This document shows positions 25,294 through 32,689 of a DNA stretch of 48,355 nt, piece by piece. The notes beneath the pieces were generated by a model. The model did no database searches. It was given only the letters and a program-made list of their open reading frames with translations, and had not been told where the DNA came from. The stretch is from contig MGCF01000018.1 of the NCBI GenBank assembly GCA_001788495.1, positions 17,150 through 65,504 of the forward strand, written 5' to 3'. Numbering within the stretch: position 1 is the first letter of the stretch; each line of letters begins with the position of its first letter. This stretch comes from Candidatus Rokubacteria bacterium RIFCSPLOWO2_02_FULL_73_56. GTDB lineage: Bacteria > Methylomirabilota > Methylomirabilia > Rokubacteriales > CSP1-6. The translations under genes and the position numbers were made by a program.

Positions 25294-26014
25294 CCTGGTG
25301 TTTGCCGCTGCCGCAGCGGCTGCGGACCTGGCGGGCGCGGCGCTGGTGACCACCGCGCACCGCCGGGGGCTCGCGCCGCTCCGCTACTGCGTCGCCGCCG
25401 GGGCGGGGTTCATGCTCGCCGCGGCGTTCGTCCGGATGCTTCCGGAAAGCGCCCACGTCCCCCACGCGTTCCTGTTCGTCCTGTTCGGCTACTTCGGGGT
25501 CCACCTCTTCGAGCACACCGTGGCGCCGCACTTCCACTTCGGCGAGGAGGTGCACCCCGAGGCGCTGCTGCGGCCGTCGGCGGGCTACCTGGCGCTGCTC
25601 GGGCTCGGCGTCCACACGCTCTTCGACGGCGTCGCGATCGCCGCGGGCTTCCGCATCGCGCCGGCGCTCGGCGCGCTGCTGGCGATGGCGGTGTTCCTGC
25701 ACAAGGTGCCCGAGGGCTTCACGATCGCGTCGATCATGCTGGCCGGCGGCCACACGCGGGCTGCGGCGCTCGGCGCGGGCGCGCTCCTCGGCGTGCTGAC
25801 GGTGGCCGGGGCGCTGGCGACGAGCCTGATCGCCGAGCACCACGTCGGGTACGCGCTCGCCCTGTCGGCGGGCGTCACGATCTACGTGGCCGCCTCCGAC
25901 CTGATCCCGGAGGTCAACCGCGAGGGCGGCCCCGCGCTCGGCTGGACGGTGTTCGGCGGCCTCGTCCTGTTCACCGCGATGGACTGGCTGCTGGCCGGTT
26001 TCGGCGGGCACTGA
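25283..26014 (+). CDS. ZIP family divalent metal transporter
   Basis: A 243-residue inner-membrane transporter of the ZIP (zinc/iron) family, with about eight hydrophobic segments. Metal-site motifs are LGVHTLFDGVAIAAG (residues 112-126; His, Asp) and LHKVPEGFTIASIML (residues 139-153; His, Glu), the helix 4 and 5 signatures. A histidine-rich loop, HLFEHTVAPHFHFGEEVHPE, lies between helices 3 and 4. An in-frame ATG at 25271 would add four residues, but the -10 element lies over it, favouring 25283. Direction of transport and metal are not known; zinc is the usual substrate. There is no Zur or Fur gene nearby. Confidence 0.85.
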   Translation: MLAYLVFAAAAAAADLAGAALVTTAHRRGLAPLRYCVAAGAGFMLAAAFVRMLPESAHVPHAFLFVLFGYFGVHLFEHTVAPHFHFGEEVHPEALLRPSAGYLALLGLGVHTLFDGVAIAAGFRIAPALGALLAMAVFLHKVPEGFTIASIMLAGGHTRAAALGAGALLGVLTVAGALATSLIAEHHVGYALALSAGVTIYVAASDLIPEVNREGGPALGWTVFGGLVLFTAMDWLLAGFGGH

Positions 26015-26017
26015 GGA

Positions 26018-26060
26018 CATGGGGGGCCTCGAACACGCTCTCTGAGTCGACGTCGGGGGC
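26018..26060 (+). repeat. GC-rich intergenic repeat, locus D (truncated copy)
   Basis: ACATGGGGGGCCTCGAA (26018-26034) and GTCGACGTCGG (26046-26056) also occur at 38600-38616 and 38672-38682, where the spacing is 55 bases rather than 11. This copy lacks the right hairpin arm, so it looks like a deletion derivative. It lies between the ZIP stop and aroQ. Confidence 0.6.
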
Positions 26061-26083
26061 ATGCCGGCCTCCGCCGGCGCCCG

Positions 26084-26092
26084 TGATATGCT
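26084..26092 (+). promoter_or_regulatory. Extended -10 promoter for aroQ
   Basis: TGA-TATGCT (26084-26092) followed by seven bases and ATG 26100. Hexamer and spacing are identical to those before the ZIP gene. It would produce a leaderless or nearly leaderless mRNA; no ribosome site is visible before the ATG. Confidence 0.5.
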
Positions 26093-26099
26093 GCCCGCG

Positions 26100-26561
26100 A
26101 TGCGCGCACGGGCGGCGCTCGTCCTGCACGGTCCCAACCTCAACCTGCTCGGCAGCCGCGAGCCGGCGGTCTACGGCCGCGTCTCGCTCGCCGACGTCGA
26201 CCGCCTGATCCGCGCCCACGCGCGCCGCCGCGGGCTCGGCGTCGAGTGCCGGCAGTCCAACCACGAGGGCCAGCTCGTCGACTGGCTCCAGGCGGCGGCG
26301 CGCGAGGGCTTCGTGGGCGTCGTCCTGAACCCGGGCGCCTTCACGCACTACTCGATCGCGCTGCGCGACGCGGTCGCCGCGATCCGCCTCCCGGTCGTCG
26401 AGGTGCACCTGTCGAACGTGCACGCGCGCGAGGAGTTCCGCCGCCACTCGGTGATCGCGCCGGTCGCGCGCGGGCAGATCTCGGGGTTCGGCCCGGAGAG
26501 CTACCTGCTCGGCCTCGACGCGCTCGTGGCGCTCGCGCGCGGTCGCGCCGCCAAACGGTGA
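26100..26561 (+). CDS. aroQ: Type II 3-dehydroquinate dehydratase
   Basis: Shikimate-pathway enzyme converting 3-dehydroquinate to 3-dehydroshikimate in the cytoplasm. The 153-residue length is typical of the small dodecameric type II enzyme. Motifs: [17 protein letters not shown] (residues 10-26, with the catalytic Arg and Tyr of the flexible loop), [27 protein letters not shown] near residue 80 (Asn, His), and [19 protein letters not shown] near residue 101. ATG 26100 is chosen from the promoter spacing; an in-frame ATG lies at 26088. No other shikimate genes are in the window. Confidence 0.93.
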   Translation: MRARAALVLHGPNLNLLGSREPAVYGRVSLADVDRLIRAHARRRGLGVECRQSNHEGQLVDWLQAAAREGFVGVVLNPGAFTHYSIALRDAVAAIRLPVVEVHLSNVHAREEFRRHSVIAPVARGQISGFGPESYLLGLDALVALARGRAAKR

Positions 26562-26621
26562 ATCGCCGCCGCCGGCCCGGCGTCTAAGCGACGACGGGAA
26601 GGGGTGAGCGTGTGAGCTCGC

Positions 26622-27632
26622 GTGACAACCGACGACGCCGCCCTGGTCGAACGGTGCCGCCGCGGCGACGTGGCGGCCTTCGAGCCCCTGGTCGAGAAGT
26701 ACCGGCAGCGGGTCTACCGGCTCGCCTACAACGTCCTGCGCGACAGCGAGGACGCGTGGGACGTCGCGCAGGAGGCGTTCATCCGCGCCTACCAGGCGAT
26801 CGGCTCCTTCCGCGGGCAGGCGGCCTTCTACACGTGGCTGTTCCGGATCGTGATGAACGTCGCCGCGGACCGCGCCCGGCAGCGCGCCGCCCAGGGCCGC
26901 GCCTTCGGCACGGAGCGCGTCGAGGAGGGGGACTGGGACCGCACGCTCGTGGACCAGGGCGCGACGCCGGACGACACGGCGGTGCGCGCGGAGCAGCGCG
27001 AGCGCATCGGCCGGGCGCTCGCGACGTTGCCGGAGCATCACCGGGCCATTATCATGTTGAGTGATCTCGAGGGCCTGTCGTACCGCGAGATCGCAGAGGT
27101 GCTGGCCATCCCGATGGGAACCGTGATGTCGCGACTGCACAACGCGCGCAAGCGGCTGCGGGCCGCGCTCGGCCCGCTGCTGGCCCTGGTTCTCGTGCTG
27201 CTCGCCCTGACGGCGTCGGCCGCCGAGGCGCAGCAGGTCGTGCGCTTCGGCACGCGGGTGGTGCTCGCCGGCGACACGCCCCCGCCGCCCGAGCAGCGCC
27301 TGGCGCCCGCCGGGCCCGACGAGCGGCTCGAGAACTTCCTGCCGAAGCTCCGCCGGCTCTTCCGCTACAAGGAGTACACCTCCCTCGAGCGGTACGTGGC
27401 CGAGGTGCCCGTGGGCACGACGCAGCGCTGGGCCGTGCCGGGCGACCGCCAGCTCGAGGTCACGCCGCAGGCCGTCAACAGCGGCACGGTGCGGTTCCGC
27501 GTCCGCCTCGTGCGCGGTAGCCGCACGGAGGTGACGACCAGCATCCAGGCGCAGGCGGGCAATCCGGCCGTGATCGGCGGCCCGCGCCACGGCGAGGGCG
27601 TCCTCATCATCATCGTCTGGCCGAACCCCTGA
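26622..27632 (+). CDS. ECF sigma factor fused to a membrane/signal segment and exported domain
   Basis: A 336-residue protein starting GTG 26622. Residues 1-180 are a normal RpoE-like sigma factor: region 2 (YRLAYNVLRDSEDAWDVAQEAFIRAYQAI, then YTWLFRIVMNVAADRAR) and region 4 (LPEHHRAIIMLSDLEGLSYREIAEV to MGTVMSRLHNARKRL). With no gap, residues 183-201 form a hydrophobic helix ending ASAAEA-QQ, like a signal peptidase site, followed by a 130-residue domain of mixed beta character that I cannot name. An internal ATG at 27126 (Met169) would yield a 168-residue protein with an ideal signal peptide. No stop or frameshift separates the parts. There is no zinc-finger anti-sigma gene. It could be a tethered sigma factor, a fused anti-sigma, or two nested products. 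Confidence 0.8.
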   Translation: MTTDDAALVERCRRGDVAAFEPLVEKYRQRVYRLAYNVLRDSEDAWDVAQEAFIRAYQAIGSFRGQAAFYTWLFRIVMNVAADRARQRAAQGRAFGTERVEEGDWDRTLVDQGATPDDTAVRAEQRERIGRALATLPEHHRAIIMLSDLEGLSYREIAEVLAIPMGTVMSRLHNARKRLRAALGPLLALVLVLLALTASAAEAQQVVRFGTRVVLAGDTPPPPEQRLAPAGPDERLENFLPKLRRLFRYKEYTSLERYVAEVPVGTTQRWAVPGDRQLEVTPQAVNSGTVRFRVRLVRGSRTEVTTSIQAQAGNPAVIGGPRHGEGVLIIIVWPNP

Positions 27633-27644
27633 GCGGAGGCGAGC

Positions 27645-29174
27645 GTGGGCGCGGGTGAGGAGCGCTACTTCCGGGAGCGCGCGCGGATCGAGCAGGGGCA
27701 CGTCAAGTACCGCGACAAGCTGCGCGCCGCGGGCAAGCTCTTCGTCCGCGACCGCCTGAAGCTCCTCCTCGACCCGGGCGCCGACTTCCAGGAAGACTGG
27801 CTCTTCGCGCGCTCGCAGGAAGCGGAGACGCCCGCCGACGGCGTCGTGACGGGCGTCGGGCGCGTGGGCGGGCGCACCGTCTGCGTCATGGCCAACGACT
27901 ACACGGTCAAGGCCGGCTCCTGGGGCGAGAAGACCGTCCAGAAGATCGTGCGCATCCAGGAGAGAGCCCAGCGCCTGCGGGCGCCGCTCCTCTACCTGGT
28001 CGACGCCGCGGGCGGGCGCATCTCCGAGCAGATCCGGATCTTCCCGGGCCGCTCCCAGGGCGGCCGCATCTTCTACAACGAGGTGCAGCTCTCGGGCGTG
28101 GTGCCCCAGGTCTGCATCCTGTTCGGCCCCTCGCCCGCGGGCTCCGCCTACCTGCCGGCGCTGACCGACGTCGTGATCATGGTGGACGGCAAGGCGTCGC
28201 TGTACGTCGGCAGCCCGCGCATGGTGGAGATGGCGATCGGCGAGAAGACGACGCTCGAGGAGCTCGGCGGCGCGCGCATGCACTGCAGCGTCTCGGGCTG
28301 CGGCGACGTGCTGGCGGCCTCCGACGAGGAGGCGATCGAGCTCGCCAGGCGGTACCTCGCCTACATGCCGTCCTCGTGCCGCGAGCTGCCGGCCGCGCGC
28401 GAGGCCGTCGAGCCCCGGCCCGGCCGGTCCATCGAGGACATCGTCCCGTACGATCAGCGCAAGTGGTTCGACATGTACGAGGTCATCGACCGCATCGTCG
28501 ACGCGGGCTCCTGGTTCGAGCTCAAGCGCCTGTTCGCCCGGGAGGTCATCGTCGGGCTGGCGCGCCTCGGCGGCCGCGCCGTCGGCATCGTCGCGAACCA
28601 GCCCAAGGTGAAGGGCGGCGTCCTCATGGTCGACTCGTCCGACAAGGCCGCGCGCTTCATCTGGCTCTGCAACGCCTACAACATCCCGCTCGTCTACCTC
28701 GCCGACATCGCGGGCTTCATGGTCGGGACCAAGGTCGAGCAGCAGGGGATCATCCGGCACGGCGCCAAGATGATCTTCGCGACCTCGCAGGCGACCGTGC
28801 CGAAGATCTCGGTGGTCGTGCGCAAGTGCTACGGCGCCGGCCTCTACGCGATGTGCGGGCCCGCCTTCGAGCCCGACGCGGCGCTCTCGCTGCCGCAGGG
28901 CCAGATCGCGATCATGGGCCCCGAGCCCGCGGTGAACGCGGTCTACTACAACAAGATCATGGAGCTGCCCGAGCGCGAGCGCGCCGCGTACGTCAAGCGG
29001 AAGCGCGAGGAGTTCGCGGAGGACGTCGACATCTACAAGCTGGCCTCGGAGATGCTCGTGGACGACATCGTGCCCGGCTCCGGGCTCCGGCAGGAGCTCC
29101 TCACGCGCCTCGCGTACGCGCAGGACAAGGCCCACGAGTTCCCGCCGCGCCGCAACGGCGTGTATCCCGTCTAG
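27645..29174 (+). CDS. Acyl-CoA carboxylase beta (carboxyltransferase) subunit
   Basis: A 509-residue carboxyltransferase of the propionyl-/methylcrotonyl-CoA carboxylase or decarboxylase type. Two crotonase-like halves are visible: APLLYLVDAAGGRI, FGPSPAGSAYLPALTD and GGARMHCSVSGCGD in the first; GVLMVDSSDKAARFIWLCNAYNIPLVYLADIAGFMVG and KISVVVRKCYGAGLYAM in the second. The partner biotin carboxylase and biotin carrier are absent from the window, so substrate and direction are open. The start is GTG 27645, preceded by GGAGG. It lies 12 bases after the sigma-fusion gene and 10 before cobS. Confidence 0.87.
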   Translation: MGAGEERYFRERARIEQGHVKYRDKLRAAGKLFVRDRLKLLLDPGADFQEDWLFARSQEAETPADGVVTGVGRVGGRTVCVMANDYTVKAGSWGEKTVQKIVRIQERAQRLRAPLLYLVDAAGGRISEQIRIFPGRSQGGRIFYNEVQLSGVVPQVCILFGPSPAGSAYLPALTDVVIMVDGKASLYVGSPRMVEMAIGEKTTLEELGGARMHCSVSGCGDVLAASDEEAIELARRYLAYMPSSCRELPAAREAVEPRPGRSIEDIVPYDQRKWFDMYEVIDRIVDAGSWFELKRLFAREVIVGLARLGGRAVGIVANQPKVKGGVLMVDSSDKAARFIWLCNAYNIPLVYLADIAGFMVGTKVEQQGIIRHGAKMIFATSQATVPKISVVVRKCYGAGLYAMCGPAFEPDAALSLPQGQIAIMGPEPAVNAVYYNKIMELPERERAAYVKRKREEFAEDVDIYKLASEMLVDDIVPGSGLRQELLTRLAYAQDKAHEFPPRRNGVYPV

Positions 29175-29184
29175 CCTCGGGCCC

Positions 29185-29928
29185 GTGTCGGGGCTCCTCG
29201 AGGCGGTCCGCTATCTCACGATCGTCCCGCTCCCCGGGCGTCCCGCGGCGGGCGGGGGCGCGCTCGGCCGCGCGGCCGCGTGGTTCCCGGTCGTCGGGCT
29301 CGCGCTCGGTGCCGCGCTCGCCCTGACGGATCGCGTCACCGACGTCCTCTTCTCGCCGCTCCTGGCCGTGCTCCTCACGGTGACGGTGTGGAAGCTCCTG
29401 ACGGGCGGCATCCACCTCGACGGCCTGGCCGACTGCCTCGACGGCCTCGTCGGGCGGGACGCCGAGCACCGGCTGGCGATCATGCGCGACAGCCGGATCG
29501 GCGCCTTCGGCGCGATCGGGCTGATCCTCTTCCTGCTGCTCGAGATCGCGGCGGTCGCCGAGCTCGCTCCCGCGCTGCGCTGGCGCGCCCTGCTCGCCGC
29601 GCCCGTGATCGGGCGCGCGACGCCGGCGCTCGTCGCGCGCCTCCTGCCCGTGGCGCGCGCGACGGGCGCCGGCGCGGCCTTCCGCGCCGGGCTGGGACCG
29701 GCCGCGCCGGCGCTCGCGCTCGGCGCGGCGCTCGTCGCCGCCGCGGCGGCGCTCGGCGTCGCCGGGATCGTCGCGTGGGCGCTCGCGGCGCTCCTGGCGC
29801 TGGCGCTCGGGCGCTTCATGACGCATCGGCTCGGCGGGATCACCGGCGACGTGCTGGGCGCCGGGATCGAGGCGGCGGAGCTCGTCGTGCTCCTGGTGGT
29901 CGCGGCGTGGGCGCGCGTCGGACGCTGA
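29185..29928 (+). CDS. cobS: Adenosylcobinamide-GDP ribazoletransferase
   Basis: Inner-membrane cobalamin synthase that joins adenosylcobinamide-GDP with alpha-ribazole (or its phosphate), the last assembly step. The 247-residue protein has the CobS signature GGIHLDGLADCLDGLVG (residues 73-89), RDSRIGAFGAIGLIL near residue 101, and several membrane helices. Near the end, THRLGGITGDVLGA is the second conserved CobS segment. The start is GTG 29185. CobC overlaps its 3' end by 22 bases. No riboswitch precedes it, unlike the second cobalamin locus at 41371. Confidence 0.94.
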   Translation: MSGLLEAVRYLTIVPLPGRPAAGGGALGRAAAWFPVVGLALGAALALTDRVTDVLFSPLLAVLLTVTVWKLLTGGIHLDGLADCLDGLVGRDAEHRLAIMRDSRIGAFGAIGLILFLLLEIAAVAELAPALRWRALLAAPVIGRATPALVARLLPVARATGAGAAFRAGLGPAAPALALGAALVAAAAALGVAGIVAWALAALLALALGRFMTHRLGGITGDVLGAGIEAAELVVLLVVAAWARVGR

Positions 29929-30521
29929 TCTACCTGTTCCGCCACGGCGCGGTGGTCGGCGCGGAGACGCGCCGGTTCATCGGCCACCTCGACGTGCCGC
30001 TCTCGGCGCGGGGCGAGCGTCAGAGCGCGGCGCAGGCCGAGCGGCTCCGCGGCACGGCGCTCAGCGCGGTGTTCACCAGCGACCTCGCGCGCGCGCGCCG
30101 CACGGGCGAGATCCTCGCCGCGCCCCACGGCCTCACGCCGGTCGTCGTGCCGGCGCTCCGCGAGATGGCGATGGGGCGCTGGGACGGGCTCACCGCCGAG
30201 GAGATCCGCGCGCGCGAGCCCGGGGCCTTCGCCGACTGGATGTCGCGCGTCGGCGAGTTCCCGTTCCCGGGCGGCGAGAGCGTGCCGGACCTGGCGGCGC
30301 GCGCGTGGCCCGCGTTCGAGGCGATCGTCGCCGCCCACGCCGGGCGCGCGCTCGCGATCGTCGCCCACGGCGGCACCAACCGCGCGCTCCTCTGCCTGGC
30401 CCTCGGGCTCGGCCTCGGCCGCCTCCTGGCGCTCGGCCAGGACTACGGCGCGCTCAGCCTCCTCGAGCGCGACGCTGCGGGGTGGCGCCTGGCCCGGCTC
30501 AACGAGCGCCCGGTGCTATAA
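29907..30521 (+). CDS. cobC: Alpha-ribazole phosphatase-like histidine phosphatase
   Basis: A 204-residue histidine phosphatase that would remove phosphate from alpha-ribazole-5-phosphate or adenosylcobalamin phosphate. The catalytic signature is LFRHGAVVG (His near residue 13), with FIGHLDVPLSARGERQ, a CobC-like stretch, FTSDLARARRTGEI, REMAMGRWDGLT, and the second His in IVAHGGTNRALL near residue 152. Start GTG 29907 lies within the cobS end and gives a complete first strand. The fold is shared with phosphoglycerate mutases; the cobS overlap supports the cobalamin role. Confidence 0.88.
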   Translation: MGARRTLIYLFRHGAVVGAETRRFIGHLDVPLSARGERQSAAQAERLRGTALSAVFTSDLARARRTGEILAAPHGLTPVVVPALREMAMGRWDGLTAEEIRAREPGAFADWMSRVGEFPFPGGESVPDLAARAWPAFEAIVAAHAGRALAIVAHGGTNRALLCLALGLGLGRLLALGQDYGALSLLERDAAGWRLARLNERPVL

Positions 30522-30522
30522 T
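30514..30522 (+). promoter_or_regulatory. Extended -10 promoter for the E1 alpha gene
   Basis: TGC-TATAAT is a perfect extended -10. It overlaps the cobC stop codon TAA (30519-30521) and lies 10 bases before ATG 30533, so the transcript would have only a few leader bases. No -35 is obvious, as is common for extended -10 promoters. Confidence 0.5.
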
Positions 30523-30532
30523 CCGCGCCGTC

Positions 30533-31510
30533 ATGGCGCCCGGTCCCGATCTTCTGCTCCAGATGTACGCGGGCATGCTGCGCGTGCGGCTGTTCGAGGA
30601 GCGGGTGCGGGAGCTGTTCGCGAACGGGCGTCTGCCGGGCTTCCTGCACACGTCGATCGGCCAGGAGGCGTGCGCGGTCGGCGCGTGCGCGGCGCTCCGC
30701 GCCGACGACTACGTCCTGTCGACGCACCGCGGGCACGGCCACCTCATCGCGAAGGGCGGCGCGCTGCGCGGCCTCATGGCCGAGCTCTACGGCAAGGCGA
30801 ACGGCGTCTGCCACGGCAAGGGCGGGAGCATGCACCTCGCCGACGCCTCGGTCAACTACCTCGGCGCCAACGGCGTGCTCGCCGCGGGCTGTGTGCTCGC
30901 GCCGGGCGTGGGGCTCTCGATCAAGCGTCGGGGCTCGGCGCAGGTCGTCGTCACGTTCTTCGGCGACGGCGCCGCCAACCGCGGGCCGTTCCACGAGGGC
31001 GTGAACCTCGCGGCGGTCTGGACGCTCCCGGTCGTCTTCTTCTGCGAGAACAACCGCTGGGCGTCGTCCACGGCGTCGAGCCTCTCGGCCGCGGGCGGCT
31101 CGATCGCGGCGCGCGCGGCGGGCTACGGCATCCCGGGGGAGACCGTCGACGGCAACGACGTGCTCGCGGTGTGGGAGGCGACGACGCGCGCCGTCCTCCG
31201 CGCGCGGCGCGGCGAGGGGCCGTCGCTCATCGAGGCCCGGACGATCCGCTGGGTGGGCCACTTCGAGGGCGACGCCCAGGCCTACCGGACGAAGGCGGAG
31301 GTGGAGGAGGGGCGGCGCACGGACCCGCTCGCGCGCCTGGGCCGCCTGCTCGAGGCCCGCCAGCTCCTCGACGCGGCGCACGCCGGGCGGATCCGCGCGG
31401 GCGTCGTCGCCGAGATCGACGACGCGGTGGCCCACGCCGAGACGAGCCCGCTGCCCGCGCCGCAGGACGCGCTGGCCGACCTGTTCGCGTCCTACCCCTG
31501 GAGCCGCTAG
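30533..31510 (+). CDS. 2-oxoacid dehydrogenase E1 component, alpha subunit
   Basis: Thiamine-diphosphate-dependent E1 alpha of the pyruvate/acetoin dehydrogenase type, 325 residues. FLHTSIGQEACAVGACAAL near residue 37, STHRGHGHLIAKGG near residue 63, HGKGGSMHLAD near residue 95, and the TPP-Mg motif GDGAANRG (residues 144-151) through ENNRWASST are all conserved. The partner E1 beta begins 2 bases after the stop. No E2, E3 or lipoate genes are in the window, so the complex must borrow them or act differently. Acetoin and pyruvate are both possible substrates. Confidence 0.9.
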   Translation: MAPGPDLLLQMYAGMLRVRLFEERVRELFANGRLPGFLHTSIGQEACAVGACAALRADDYVLSTHRGHGHLIAKGGALRGLMAELYGKANGVCHGKGGSMHLADASVNYLGANGVLAAGCVLAPGVGLSIKRRGSAQVVVTFFGDGAANRGPFHEGVNLAAVWTLPVVFFCENNRWASSTASSLSAAGGSIAARAAGYGIPGETVDGNDVLAVWEATTRAVLRARRGEGPSLIEARTIRWVGHFEGDAQAYRTKAEVEEGRRTDPLARLGRLLEARQLLDAAHAGRIRAGVVAEIDDAVAHAETSPLPAPQDALADLFASYPWSR

Positions 31511-31511
31511 G

Positions 31512-32483
31512 GTGCCCGTCCTCGACATGGGCGACGCGCTGAACCTCGCGCTCCGCGAGGAGATGCGCCGCGATCCGCGCGTCTACTGCATCGGCGAGGA
31601 CATCGTGCTCGGGCTGCCCTTCGGCGTGACGAAGGGCCTCGTGGACGAGTTCGGCCCGGAGCGCGTGCTGAACGCGCCGATCTCCGAGGCCGCGATCGTC
31701 GGCTCGGCGATGGGCGCCGCCGTCACGGGCCTGGTGCCCGTCGTGGACATGCACTTCGCCGACTTCGTGACCTGTGCGATGGACGAGGTCGTCAACCAGA
31801 TCGCGAAGTCGCGCTACATGTTCGGCGGCCAGCTCGACTGCCCGCTGACGCTGCGGATGCCGTACGGCATCGGCCGCTCCGGCGGCGGCCACCACTCGAA
31901 CTCGGTCGAGGCGTGGTTCGTGAACACGCCAGGGCTCAAGGTCTGCATCCCCTCCACGCCCGCCGACGCGCGCGGGCTCCTCAAGACCGCGATCCGCGAC
32001 CCCGACCCGGTGCTGGTCTTCGAGCACCGCGGCCTCTACCGGGTGACCGGCGAGGTGCCGGAGGCCGAGACGCCGGTGCCCCTCGGGGCGGCCGACGTCA
32101 AGCGCCCCGGCCGCGACGTGACGGTGATCGCGACGGCGCGCATGGTGCACGCGAGCCTCGAGGCCGCGCGGCGCCTCGCCGAGGAGGGCGTCGAGGTCGA
32201 GGTGGTGGACCCGCGGAGCCTCGTGCCGCTCGACCGCGAGGCGCTCGCCCTCTCCGTGCGGCGGACGCACCGGGCCGTGATCGCCGAGGAGGGGCCCATG
32301 CGCGCCTCCGTCGGCGCCTGGCTCGCGTGGGTGATCATGGAGGACTGCTTCGACGACCTCGACGCGCCGATCGTGCGCGTCGCCGCGCCCGACGTCCCGA
32401 TCCCGTTCAGCCCGCCGCTCGAGGGCTTCGTGACGCCCGACGCCGACGACGTCGTCGCCGCCGTCCGCCAGACGCTCAAATAG
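31512..32483 (+). CDS. 2-oxoacid dehydrogenase E1 component, beta subunit
   Basis: A 323-residue transketolase-fold E1 beta, starting GTG 31512. Conserved segments: LGEEMRRD-like LREEMRRDPRVYCIGEDI, RVLNAPISEAAIVGSAMGAAVTGLVPVVDMHFADF near residue 57, GIGRSGGGHHSNSVEAWF near residue 118, VVDPRSLVPLD near residue 235, and PFSPPLEGFVTPDADDVV near the end. It pairs with the E1 alpha just upstream to form the alpha2-beta2 heterotetramer. After its stop there are 206 bases without a gene before the paralogue trio, holding only a candidate promoter. Confidence 0.92.
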   Translation: MPVLDMGDALNLALREEMRRDPRVYCIGEDIVLGLPFGVTKGLVDEFGPERVLNAPISEAAIVGSAMGAAVTGLVPVVDMHFADFVTCAMDEVVNQIAKSRYMFGGQLDCPLTLRMPYGIGRSGGGHHSNSVEAWFVNTPGLKVCIPSTPADARGLLKTAIRDPDPVLVFEHRGLYRVTGEVPEAETPVPLGAADVKRPGRDVTVIATARMVHASLEAARRLAEEGVEVEVVDPRSLVPLDREALALSVRRTHRAVIAEEGPMRASVGAWLAWVIMEDCFDDLDAPIVRVAAPDVPIPFSPPLEGFVTPDADDVVAAVRQTLK

Positions 32484-32615
32484 AAGGACGCCGCCCCGGG
32501 GATCGTCCGCGACCCGGGCCGGGCTCCGGGCGGCCAGTTCTGGAACAGCGGTGAGAGTCTTTCCAGGGTGGCGGGGCGTCCGTGGAGGCGAGCGAGGGCT
32601 AACCGGCCGAAAACC

Positions 32616-32644
32616 TTGACACCCAGCCTCCTGGCACCTCCCAT
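32616..32644 (+). promoter_or_regulatory. Candidate promoter for the paralogue trio
   Basis: A perfect -35 TTGACA (32616-32621) stands out in GC-rich DNA; 17 bases later is TCCCAT (32639-32644), a poor -10. The first gene of the trio starts at 32690 behind a GGGGGAG ribosome site. Confidence 0.35.
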
Positions 32645-32689
32645 GCAGCCTTCCGGTGACGAAGTCATCCGGGAGCCTGGGGGAGCGCC

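Noticed and set aside
26622-27632. Sigma factor and exported domain as two genes joined by a frameshift
   Set aside because: One uninterrupted frame with no stop; kept as a fusion, with a nested start noted.
29100-29185. A cobalamin riboswitch upstream of cobS
   Set aside because: The preceding gene ends 10 bases before cobS and no B12 box is present.
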